A stretch of 64,000 bases of DNA, taken from positions 33,895,001-33,959,000 of the forward strand of contig CM076140.1 in the NCBI GenBank assembly GCA_038025085.1. The letters are read 5' to 3'. Below the pieces are notes generated by a model, which was not told the origin of the DNA, ran no database searches, and saw only the letters and a program-made list of their open reading frames with translations. Both the position numbers and the translations under genes were made by a program. Below, one piece after another: positions 11,808 through 21,140 of the stretch. Positions within the stretch are counted from its first letter, which is position 1. The number at the start of each line of letters is the position of its first letter. Source of the DNA: Tetragonia tetragonoides. Taxonomy: Eukaryota > Streptophyta > Magnoliopsida > Caryophyllales > Aizoaceae.

Positions 11808-12127
11808 CATTGGCATCGCGTAAAACCGCCCTTACAATCCTATCAGAGACCCAATAACCGACCCTAGGGGCCTCCCATGTCCCATAGGGGTCTCGCGTGC
11901 GATATGGGGCGAAAATATTAACGTCGAAAACTTTGCGTCCCGTTGCCCAAAACACATCCCCTAGAGCATTCCCAGGGGCCAGTTGCCGTTTTCGCCCGAA
12001 AATTTTTCAGGGGCTCTATTATGGCCCTCGGGGACCCCCGGTGCCCTAGGAGGGTCATCTTCATCCCCGAACCCCGATATCACACATGTTGCCCGTTTTT
12101 GTGCCCTAACATTGGCATCGCAAAAAA
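11808..12127 (+). repeat. satellite block S2 with an A6 insert
   Basis: One complete 302 bp monomer (11808-12109) starts with CATTGGCATCGCGTAAAA. It is followed by the start of the next (CATTGGCATCGC, 12110-12121), six A residues (12122-12127), and then CATTGGCATCGC again. The internal text (GGGGCCTCCCATG, CGAAAACTTTGCGTCC, TTCATCCCCGAACCCCG) matches S1 and S3. Confidence 0.88.
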
Positions 12128-12211
12128 CATTGGCATCGCATCGCTCTCTAAAATGCTCTCTTCTCTCTCCTCAACACTGCTCCTCCGCCATGGATGAAGC
12201 CGTGAGTCTCA

Positions 12212-13603
12212 ATGGGGAAGAAAGATAAAGCAAAGCGGGGGGTAGGAAAGCAAAGCGAAACCGAAGTAAACTCAATACCACCATGTCCCACTAAAACCGT
12301 GAACCAAAAAGAAAACTCAAACAACAATCGGGAAAACCTAGATCAAGTTGTTCGTAATCTGAATGATGAATTGGAAGCACATGAGGTTATGACACCAGAA
12401 ATGCAAACGCAAACTGTCCAGCAACTGGAGAATACACGGGAGAAGATAAACACCTGGATATCGAAAATGAAGGAAAGGGCAAACACCCAGATGTCGTCTG
12501 AAGATGAAGAGGAAGAGATTGAGCAACCAATCCAGCAAGGAAATTCAGAAATCGGTAAGATCTCTGCTTGGGAAAAATTCGACATAACTAAGCTAAAAAA
12601 TGCTGGGTTTAAACTTGATTTTATAGAGCCTGCTATGCACGAAGGGAAACCAGTCGGGGTAATAAACCACAAAGACATTGAATCCGAAATAAATTTTTGG
12701 AACCAAGCTGTTGTGTGCTATGTCATGGGTGCTAGACCACCAATTACTGTTTTTAGCGGTTTTCTAAGACGAATTTGGGCTAAAAAAGGGATGAATAAGA
12801 TTGCCATGATGAACAATGGCCTGGTACTGGTCAGGTTTGATTCAATGGAGCAGAGGGATAATGTAATTCAGGAAGGAGTGTACCATTTTGACAACAAACC
12901 TATGATAGTGAGACCATGGTCTGAAAATGTGGACTATGAACATGAGGAATTAACCTCGGTTCCTATTTGGGTGAAATTCCCAGGTCTAAGTGTGAAGTAT
13001 TGGAATGCAACGGGGCTAAGCAAAATTGCAAGCCTTGTTGGTAGACCAATGATGGCGGATAGGAATACTGAACTTAAGGTAGGAATTCATTATGCCCGGG
13101 TGTTAATTGAAGTGAAAATTGGAGATGTCTACCCGGAAAAGGTAAATTTCAAGAATGAGAGGGGAAACATTGTGGAGCAGGAAGTTGAGTATGATTGGAA
13201 ACCAATCATCTGCAACCATTGCAAGAAGCATGGACATGGTGAACAGAAATGCAGGAAAAAGATTGGAAATGCTGCTCCTGTGGCACAACCTGTTACAGTG
13301 CAAAACAGGCCACCAGTTCAAGCAAATCCCAGAAACCAACTATGGCAAAATGCAGGAAGAGGGAGAGGAAGAACAGGCAATGCATGGGGGGCCAGAAGAG
13401 CAGGAAGAGGCTTTTACAGACAGGTCCAACCACAGCCTCATACACAGAATACTTTTGCAGTGCTACAAGAAGAAGGAAAAGAAGTGCAACAGGGGGAAAA
13501 ACAGCCAGAAGAGGCAACAGAACCAGCAGCACAGGGGGTTATGACACCTGGTATGGTCCCAACACATGGTGAGTCTCCTATCTTGACTGGTAGTCATGGA
13601 TAG
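12212..13603 (+). CDS. L2 ORF1: LINE RNA-binding protein (DUF4283, CCHC), intact
   Basis: The frame encodes 463 residues with no interruption. A lysine-rich start (MGKKDKAKRG) is followed by a helical, charged region rich in Glu and Gln (about residues 40-115), then DUF4283 (about 150-300), a zinc knuckle CNHCKKHGHGEQKC (about 333-346), a Gly/Arg-rich segment and a Gln/Glu-rich tail ending in SHG. The protein is expected to coat LINE RNA. The stop codon overlaps the ORF2 start by the shared ATGGATAG. Similar in length to L4 ORF1 (461 residues). An out-of-frame upstream ATG at about 12190 precedes the main start and overlaps it. Confidence 0.9.
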   Translation: MGKKDKAKRGVGKQSETEVNSIPPCPTKTVNQKENSNNNRENLDQVVRNLNDELEAHEVMTPEMQTQTVQQLENTREKINTWISKMKERANTQMSSEDEEEEIEQPIQQGNSEIGKISAWEKFDITKLKNAGFKLDFIEPAMHEGKPVGVINHKDIESEINFWNQAVVCYVMGARPPITVFSGFLRRIWAKKGMNKIAMMNNGLVLVRFDSMEQRDNVIQEGVYHFDNKPMIVRPWSENVDYEHEELTSVPIWVKFPGLSVKYWNATGLSKIASLVGRPMMADRNTELKVGIHYARVLIEVKIGDVYPEKVNFKNERGNIVEQEVEYDWKPIICNHCKKHGHGEQKCRKKIGNAAPVAQPVTVQNRPPVQANPRNQLWQNAGRGRGRTGNAWGARRAGRGFYRQVQPQPHTQNTFAVLQEEGKEVQQGEKQPEEATEPAAQGVMTPGMVPTHGESPILTGSHG

Positions 13604-14140
13604 GATTCTTATATGGAATGTGAGAGGCCTAAATGGCCCTAATAAACAGAAAGATGTAAGTCTTTTCTGCAAAAAGAATAACTTTAGATTGGTAGTTTTG
13701 TTAGAAACTAAAATTAGACTAGTAAACTTGGAAAAATGCAAAAAAAAAGTTTCATGCCAGAATGGGAATCATTTAGCAACCATGACTCCAAATTATTTTC
13801 ATGTTGTTGTGTTATTTTCTTCTGTGCAAATGGTGATTTGTAAAGTAGTGAATATAAGGGGAAAAAAAAGAAGTGCAATAGATTACATTAAAGTATTAAT
13901 TTTGTGAAGAAAAAGGAACTTGTGGTGAATCTGTGTATGGGATAATGGAAATGGAGGAAAGGAAGAAACTATGGAAGGAGCTCACTGTTGTTGCACTTCA
14001 ATGTGCTACAACTTGGAAACAGACAAGAAGGAGCCCTACACACACATTCTGTAATTACTAGGCTTTACAGACTGCAGTAAAGACTATGTACTACAGAACA
14101 GAGCTGGTCTGGGTGTCAATACACTTGAAAATGAAGTTGC
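13596..14140 (+). pseudogene. L2 ORF2 remnant (start of endonuclease only)
   Basis: The first 55 or so residues (MDRILIWNVRGLNG...LLETKIRLVN) match the endonuclease start of the other copies. Small deletions and a rearranged stretch then break it (13765-13920), and only scraps such as the GDFNN-to-LTELSW region equivalent (about 13990-14120) can be followed. The reverse transcriptase and zf-RVT parts are absent; the sequence passes into CAG-rich 3' untranslated DNA. Confidence 0.8.
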
Positions 14141-15018
14141 AGGAACCTGCAGGGTGTTGTGTGGGCAGATTGCCATTTTTATTCAACTGGCAATCAGAAT
14201 CAGAACTTAGTAGTGCAGTAGTAACAGGAAGATTAACCAGCAAGGACCAGAGAATACATCAGGTTTTCAGCAGAGAACCTGCAGTTCTGCAAGGCATGAG
14301 AACCTGTACAGAATTCAGGCAGCAGGTTTCAGCAGGGAATCAGTAGCAGTTTGCTGAAGCCAGGCCGAGTGAGGAACAAACAGAATCCAGCAGATCAGAA
14401 AGGCTAGAAGAAGTTGTAATAATTTAGCTCATTATGTTTTTGTATTTTGCTGAAAAAGGCAGCAGAATTCAAGAAGGAAACAGAAGCAGGTGGCAGAACC
14501 TAGGCTGTGAACCAGGCAGCAGGTTCTAGCAGGCAACAGGAACCAGCAGAATGCACATGAAATCAGAAGGTGTTGAAGCAAGAAAAAAGGAGGAATGAAT
14601 CAGCTTCTGGAAGATTTGTTGCAGAAACTAGGATGTGAACCAAGCAGCAGGTGCCAGCAGACAACCAGTGACAGGCTGCTGGAGAAAAGTAGAGCAAGGA
14701 ATGAAACAGGAAAACAGATGATTTGGAAAGCTAGAAGAAGTTGTAATTTCTAGTTTATTATGTTTTTGTACTTTGTTGTAAGTCAGAAAAGATTTTTGTA
14801 ATTTGTTATGTTTACAGAGATGGTGAATCACTGTCTGTAGTGAGTTGCACCAGATTGAAGGGTTGTAAGGTAGTAAAGGGATGCAGGAAAAAAGGAACCC
14901 TACCTAGTAGGTGGCCTTGGATTCGCATTACCTTAGGACTGTAATCTTGTTACATTACAGTGAGCAATAATACATTTTCTTACTTGCACCAAAAAAAAAA
15001 AAAAAACATTGGCATCGC

Positions 15019-15043
15019 ATTCGGGCCCTAACAATGGCATCGC
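15019..15043 (+). repeat. 25 bp satellite sliver between L2 and L3
   Basis: The sequence between the L2 target copy and the L3 5' end is the last few bases of a satellite monomer (TTCGGGCCCTAA) followed by a one-mismatch target copy, CAATGGCATCGC (15032-15043). It shows that L2 and L3 lie almost tail to head, with only a deleted monomer remnant between them. Confidence 0.75.
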
Positions 15044-15119
15044 AACTTTCTCTCTCTAAAATGCTCTCCCCTTTCTTCTCCACAGAGTTCGTTAAACTCC
15101 ATTAGCAACTCTGAGTTCG

Positions 15120-16235
15120 ATGGGGAAGAAAGAGAAATCAAAGCGAGGGAATGGAAACGATGATGAGGGTGCGGAGAAATCGACAGCTCCACCTTGTCCC
15201 ACGAAGAATGTGACACAAAGAAAACGTTCGAGCCAAACTCATGAAAACCTAGGTCGTGTTATGAGAAATTTAACGGATGAATTAGAGGACCCAGACATCA
15301 TGACACCGGAAGTGCACACTGAAACTCTGCAGGAAATGGAATTAGCGCAAGAAAAAATTAATTCTTGGTTGTCGAAGATGAAGGAAAGGGCTAGAAATCA
15401 AGTCTCCGATGAAGAACAGGTCGAAACTGCAACACAAGAAAAACAGCAACAATTTGCAGATTCAGGTAAAACATCTGCTTGGGAAAAATTCGACATTACA
15501 AAACTTAAAAATGCTGGATTTAAACTAGATTTTATAGCACCTGTAATGCTTGATGGAAAACCAGTAGGTGAAATTAACCTCAAGGACATAGAATCTGAAA
15601 TTAATTATTGGAATCAATCTGTTGTTTGCTATGTTATGGGGTCAAGACCACCTATCAGTGTGCTTAGTGGATTCCTTAGGAGAATTTGGTCGAAGAGGGG
15701 AATGAATAAAATAGCTATGATGAAAAATGGGCTACTTATTGTTCGATTTGATTCAATGAAACAAAGAGATGCAGTGCTAGAGGAAGGGGTTTATCATTTT
15801 GACAATAAACCAATGATTCTTAGACCTTGGGCTGAGAATATAGACTATGCTCACGAGGAACTCACATCTGTTCCTATTTGGGTTAAATTCCATGGTCTGA
15901 ATGTCAAGTATTGGAATGCAGTAGGGCTGAGTAAAATGGCAAGCTTGGTAGGTAGACCAATGATGGCTGACAGAAACACTGAACTGAAAGTAGGGATTCA
16001 GTATGCCAGAGTTTTGATTGAAGTGGAGATAGGGGGGAAATATCCTGATAAGGTACACTACAAGAATGAAAGAGGGAACATAGTGGAACAAGAAGTTGAG
16101 TATGACTGGAAACCTGTACTGTGCAACCACTGCAAATAACATGCACACAGTGAGACTGAATGCAGGAAAAAGAAAGCAACACAGGAGCCTATGACACAGA
16201 CAATGCCTGTGCAACAAATACCTGCACAGCAATGA
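15120..16235 (+). pseudogene. L3 ORF1, truncated by nonsense codon and deletion
   Basis: MGKKEKSKRG starts a frame of 339 codons with the charged N-terminal part and a complete DUF4283 region. A TAA at 16137-16139, in place of the CAA in L6, stops it inside the zinc knuckle, right after CNHCK. The same frame can be followed about 30 codons further to the deletion junction. The Gly/Arg tail is gone. Confidence 0.88.
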
Positions 16236-16330
16236 ATCATGCATTGAAAAAGCTTAACAGAGCTGCACAACAAATACCTGCCTGTGCAACAAATACCTGC
16301 ACATCAATTGTAGAACACAAGGTACAAAAA
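16236..16330 (+). other. deletion junction with templated filler DNA in L3
   Basis: Where ORF1 joins ORF2, a phrase from further along the element (ATGCATTGAAAAAGCTTAAC and following bases, also at about 16367) is inserted at about 16239-16265. The phrase CAACAAATACCTGC appears three times between about 16212 and 16306. Copied-in local sequence at a deletion join is typical of template switching during repair or reverse transcription. Confidence 0.75.
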
Positions 16331-18900
16331 TGTTTAGGGTTTACCAAAAACTAAAAAATGTGAAACATGCATTGAAAAAGCTTAACAGAGCTGAGTTTAG
16401 TGATATTTTAGTTCAGACTGATATGGCTAGATCAGTAATGAATCAAGCACAGGAAGATGCAAACAAAGAGCCACTGAATGAGATACTGCAGAAGGGAGAA
16501 ATTCAGGCTAGGAGAAGGTTCAATGACCTAAACCTGGCAGCTGAGACATTCCTACAACAAAAGAGCAAGGCTAGATGGGTGCAACTAGGAGATGGAAATA
16601 ATCAGTTTTTCCATGCAATTATGAAACAGAGAAGGCAACAAAACAGATTGCACTCCATACAGACACAAGAGGGCATCTTATTGGAGGATAAAGATTTGAT
16701 TATTGAAGAATTTGTGGGGTTTCACAGGAAGATGCTGGGGGTATCAGGCACCAGAGGCACTACAGCAGAGGAGAGTTTCTTTTCAGCAGGGAAAAAACTA
16801 AATATGCAACAACAGATGAGCATCAGTGCACCAGTGACTGCTGAGGAAGTACAGAGAGCTATGTTTGACATTGATAGGAATAAAAGCCCAGGCCCTGATG
16901 GCTTTGGCTCAGGTTTCTTCAAGGAAACATGGAGTATTGTCGGGGAAGAAGTGACCAATGCAATTATAGATTTTTTTGAATCCTTTAAAATGCTTAAAGA
17001 GGTGAATGCAACTAACCTTTGTCTTGTGCAGAAAATAGGGAACCCTGAAAAAGCCTCTGATTTCTGACCTATAGCATGCTGCAACACCATATACAAATGC
17101 ATTTCAAAGATCCTATGTGGGAGATTGGCAACAGTGCTACCTGACCTCATCTCTGTGAACCAGGGTGCCTTTGTGGCACAGAGGTCAATTGTGCACAACA
17201 TCATGATATGTCAGGACCTAATCAAGCACTACAACAGGAAGCAATCCTCACCTAGATGCTTGATGAAGATAGACCTGAGGAAAGCTTATGATACAATACA
17301 CTGGAGTTTTGTCAAGGAGATGCTGCAAGGGTATGGCTTCCCAATTAAGTTCATTGGCTGGATACTGGAATGTATACAAACTGCAAGTTTCAGCATCAAC
17401 ATAAATGGAGGGGTGCATGGATTCTTTCTTGCTTAACGTGGCATCAGGCAAGGAGATCCAGTATCACCATTGATATTTGTGCTGGTCATGGAGTATTTCT
17501 CAAGGATTCTGAAAATAGCATGTATGGACAAAAGCTTCAGTTGGCACTCCATGTGCAAGGAACTAGCTTTGAGTCACTTGTGCTTTGCTGATGATTTGAT
17601 GTGTTTCTGCAAAGCAACCCCTGAATCTGTAAGTATAATGATGAATTGCATAAATTACTTTGCACAAGCTACTGGTCTGCATGCTAATACGGAGAAATCT
17701 AACCTGTACATAGCTGGTGTGGATGAGGAAACAAAAAAAGAATTGTTAGCATTATCTGGGTTCAGGGAGGGTACATTACCTATGAAGTATTTGGGAGTCC
17801 CACTTTCCCCATCTAAATGGAGCAAAATTGACTGTGAGTGCTTGGTTGACAAAATGACCAAAAAATTGCAGATATGGGCTTCTAGGAACCTATTATATGC
17901 AGGAAGAGCTCAACTCATAAACTCTGTGCTTTTCTCTATACATGTGTACTGGTCTAGCATTTTCATAATGCCTGCAGGGGTACTTAAAAGTGTAGAACAA
18001 AAATGCAGATATTTCTTATGGGGTTCCACTGAGCAGAAGCATAAAACCAACCTTGTGGCATGGGATATAGTATGCAGAGCTAGGAAAAATGGGGGCATAA
18101 ACATAAAAAATTGCAAATGGTTTAATGTGGCTCTGAATGGAAAACATATCTGGGATTTAGCCACAAAAAAAGATACTTTGTGGGTAAAATGGATAAATGG
18201 GATATATCTGAAAGGTACCTATCTCTGGGACTATGCACCAGTGTGGGGTACCAGCTGGTACTGGACCAAACTCAACAAAATCAAGAGCTATTTCCAGGAG
18301 CATTACACAGTCAGAGAGGTCTGAAAAAGAGATGCAGATGGTTGCTATACAGCTGCAAGGGGATACAACACTTTGATGGGAGATATGCCTAAGTATAGAC
18401 ATGCCAACCTGATTTGGGGAAGGGTAACAATGCCAAGACACAGCTTCTGCCTATGGTTGGCTCAACAGGGAAGATTGTTAACTAAGGACAGAATGCAGAA
18501 CATGGGCTTCCTGAATGGGGATGATGTATGCAACCTGTGCAAAGCAAAACCAGAAGACCACAATCACCTTTTCTTCACATGTAACATGGCTGCAGGTGTT
18601 TTATAGCAAGTGAGAAGCTGGCTACAGATTACATCAAGAACAAACACAATTCAGAGCTTGCTGAACTGGATAAGTAGGCAGAAATGCTCAAACTTCAGGA
18701 AGGAAGTGTATACAGCTGGGCTAGCAGCAGCTGTATACTGGTTGTGGAGAAGCAGGAATATTAAACATTTTGTGGGAAGCACTCTTTCTGTGATGCAGAT
18801 CATGCAGCAGATCCAGCAACCAGTGAGGGTCAGAATACAACAGTGCAGCAGACTGAGAAAAATCAACAGCAAGGACAAAAAATGGCTAGAGAGAATTTAA
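16322..18900 (+). pseudogene. L3 ORF2 C-terminal part (reverse transcriptase and zf-RVT), four stops
   Basis: It begins in the linker (TKMFRVYQKL) and continues through the reverse transcriptase (NKSPGPDGFGSGFFKE near 16880; FADD near 17588) and the zf-RVT motif (CNLCK...HLFFTC near 18530-18585) to the family C-terminus. The frame is preserved but is interrupted by TGA at 17065, TAA at 17434, TGA at 18322 and TAG at 18604. In L6 the same positions read AGA, CAA, TGG and GAG. Confidence 0.9.
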
Positions 18901-19422
18901 TTGCTCTTGCACCACAGTAGACTCAGGCAAAAAGGCAGGACTGCACCAGATGAGCAGCCAGCAGAGACAGCAGGACATCAGTACCTGTATAGGAATCAAG
19001 ACAGCAAACAGCAGGAGGAAGATAGCAAGTTGTGATTGCAGGAAAAAAAGGAAAATACATCAGCTCTGGAAGATTGCCCCAGCAGAGGACATTTAGGAAA
19101 AGGGTCATAGCAAAGCAGAAGCAGGAGGAAAAATCCAGTGGAAAAAAGGACAAGAAAACTGTAATGATTAGATTGTTTATGTATTTTATATTTTGCTGTA
19201 AGTCAGGGATGTTTTTTGTATTTTGTATCTGTTTTTTCAGATAAGGGGACCACTGCATGTAGTGAGTTACCCCTAGGAGAGTAGGTTTGTAAGGAACAAA
19301 GGGATGCAGAGGAAGAGGAACCCTACCTAGTAGGTGGCCTTGGAATTGCATTACCTATGGACTGTAATCTGTGTAACATTACAGTAAGCAATAACACAAT
19401 TTCTGACTTGCACCAAAAAAAA

Positions 19423-19733
19423 CATTGGCATCGCGTAAAACCGCCCTTACAAGCCTATCAGAGACCCAATAACCCACCCTAGGGGCCTCCCATATCCCCT
19501 GGGGGTCTCCCGTGCGATATAGGGTGAAAATATTAACATCGAAAACTTTGCGTCCGGAGGCCTAGAACACGTCCCCTAGAGCATTCCCGGGGCCAGTTGC
19601 CGTTTTCGCTGGAAATTATGTCTGGGGCTCTTTTATGGCCCTATGGGACCGCCGGTGCCCCGGGAGGGTCACCTTCATCCTCGAACTCCGATATTACACA
19701 TGTCGCCCGTTTTCGGGCCCTAACATTGGCATC
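19423..19733 (+). repeat. satellite block S3, one monomer
   Basis: A single 301 bp monomer (19423-19723) is followed by the next target copy, CATTGGCATC (19724-19733). It begins with CATTGGCATCGCGTAAAA directly at the end of the L3 poly(A), and its end joins the L4 leader. The order of internal phrases is as in S1 and S2. Confidence 0.88.
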
Positions 19734-19754
19734 CATTGATGAAGCTGTGAGTCC

Positions 19755-21140
19755 ATGGGGAAGAAAGAAAAGACAAAGCGAGCAGCAGAAAAGCAAGGCG
19801 ATAATGTTGAAAACTCAGTCCCACCAGGTCCGACCAAAACTGTGAACCAAAAGCAAAGCTTGAGCATGAACTGCGAAAACCTAGGTCGGGTTGTTCGCAA
19901 TTTAAGAGATGAATTGGAAGCGCCAGAGGTGTTGACACCGGAAATTCAAACACAAACTGTACACAAATTGGAATTAGCTAGAGAGCAGATTAATACCTGG
20001 TTATCGAAAATGAAGGAGAAAGCGAGCACTCATACCTCATCTGAGAATGAAGAAGACGAACCAGAACAAACTACTCAGCAAAACAACACGGATATTGGTA
20101 AGGTCTCTGCCTGGGATAAATTCGACATAACTAAGCTTAGAAATGCCGGTTTTAAACTTGAATTTATTGAACCTGCTATGCATGATGGAATTCCAGTAGG
20201 GGAAATTAATCCTAGTGACATTGAATCTGAAATAAATTACTGGAATAAAGCTGTAGTCTGTTATGTCATGGGAGCTCGACCACCAATTACAGTATTTAGT
20301 GGTTTTCTGAGGCGAATTTGGGCAAAAAAAGGGATGAACAAAATAGCCATGATGAAAAATGGTCTGGTGCTGGTTCGATTTGATACACTTGAACAGAGAG
20401 ATGCTGTAATTCAGGAAGGAGTGTACCATTTTGACAACAAGCCTATGATAATCAGACCTTGGTCTGAAAATGTGGATTATGATAAGGAAGAATTAACCTC
20501 AGTGCCTATTTGGGTGAAATTCCCAGGATTAAATGTGAAGTATTGGAATGCTAAGGGGTTAAGCAAAATTGCTAGCCTTGTGGGTAGGCCAATGATGGCC
20601 GATAAGAACACTGAGCTAAAAGTAGGAATTCAGTTTGCAAGGGTGTTAATTGAAGTGAAAATTGGAGATGAGTACCCTGAGAAAGTTAATTTCAAGAATG
20701 AAAAAGGGAACATTGTGGAACAGGAGGTAGAATATGATTGGAAACCAAGCATTTGTAGCCACTGTAAGCAGCATGGGCATGGAGAAATTGACTGCAGGAG
20801 GAAGATTGCTGCTGCAGCTCCTGTGGCACAATCTGTGCCTGTGCAGAATAGGCCTCCAACACAAGCAAACCCTAGAACAATGCAATGGCAGAATGCAGGG
20901 AGAGGAAGAGGAAGAGCAGGAATTACAGGGAAGGGGCAGAGAGCAGGGAGAGGGGTGTACAGGCAACAACACCAACAAACCCAGACACTGAACTCATTTG
21001 AAGTACTGCAAGATAAAGAAGAGCAGGAAGAGCAGAAAACTCAAGGGGAAACAGCAGAACATGTATCAAAGGAGGATATGCTTCCTGAGATGGTGCCAAG
21101 ACATGGTAAGTCTCCTATCTTGACTAATAGTCATGGATAG
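19755..21140 (+). CDS. L4 ORF1: LINE RNA-binding protein (DUF4283, CCHC), intact
   Basis: The frame encodes 461 residues. MGKKEKTKRA starts a basic segment; residues about 40-115 are charged and probably helical. DUF4283 covers about 150-300, including FSGFLRRIWAKKGMNKIA and the GLVLVRFD strand. The zinc knuckle CSHCKQHGHGEIDC sits near 334-347, followed by a Gly/Arg-rich patch (GRGRGRAG) and a Glu/Gln-rich end. The expected role is binding LINE RNA in a ribonucleoprotein with ORF2. The TAG stop at 21138-21140 lies inside the ORF2 start region. Start choice: it is the first ATG giving the MGKK N-terminus shared with every other copy. Confidence 0.93.
   Translation: MGKKEKTKRAAEKQGDNVENSVPPGPTKTVNQKQSLSMNCENLGRVVRNLRDELEAPEVLTPEIQTQTVHKLELAREQINTWLSKMKEKASTHTSSENEEDEPEQTTQQNNTDIGKVSAWDKFDITKLRNAGFKLEFIEPAMHDGIPVGEINPSDIESEINYWNKAVVCYVMGARPPITVFSGFLRRIWAKKGMNKIAMMKNGLVLVRFDTLEQRDAVIQEGVYHFDNKPMIIRPWSENVDYDKEELTSVPIWVKFPGLNVKYWNAKGLSKIASLVGRPMMADKNTELKVGIQFARVLIEVKIGDEYPEKVNFKNEKGNIVEQEVEYDWKPSICSHCKQHGHGEIDCRRKIAAAAPVAQSVPVQNRPPTQANPRTMQWQNAGRGRGRAGITGKGQRAGRGVYRQQHQQTQTLNSFEVLQDKEEQEEQKTQGETAEHVSKEDMLPEMVPRHGKSPILTNSHG

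Larger units (their letters stand above)
12140..15006 (+). mobile_element. LINE copy L2, ORF1 intact, most of ORF2 deleted
   Basis: It is bounded by CATTGGCATCGC at 12128-12139 and 15007-15018. A CT-rich 5' leader is followed by an uninterrupted ORF1 (12212-13603). ORF2 starts normally at 13596 but decays after about 13760, and the reverse transcriptase region is missing. The rest is CAG-rich 3' untranslated sequence, the family hairpin (about 14898-14914) and a 16-base poly(A) tail. With ORF1 kept and ORF2 lost, the copy could only move with help from another copy. Confidence 0.9.
15044..19422 (+). mobile_element. LINE copy L3, internally deleted
   Basis: The 5' target copy is CAATGGCATCGC (15032-15043) and the 3' copy is CATTGGCATCGC (19423-19434). 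The leader and ORF1 are nearly identical to L6. The end of ORF1 and the whole endonuclease are missing: the sequence jumps near 16190-16330 from ORF1 to the ORF2 linker. The rest of ORF2, the 3' region, the hairpin (about 19321-19337) and a short A tail are present. Several stops break ORF2. Confidence 0.9.

Noticed and set aside
13103..13741. Overlapping frames on both strands at the end of L2 ORF1
   Set aside because: Low-complexity Gly/Arg and Gln-rich coding sequence leaves all frames open; only the DUF4283 frame has domain support.
20037..20978. Long minus-strand frames opposite LINE ORF1
   Set aside because: They are shadows of the intact plus-strand ORF1 and recur at the same place in other copies for that reason.
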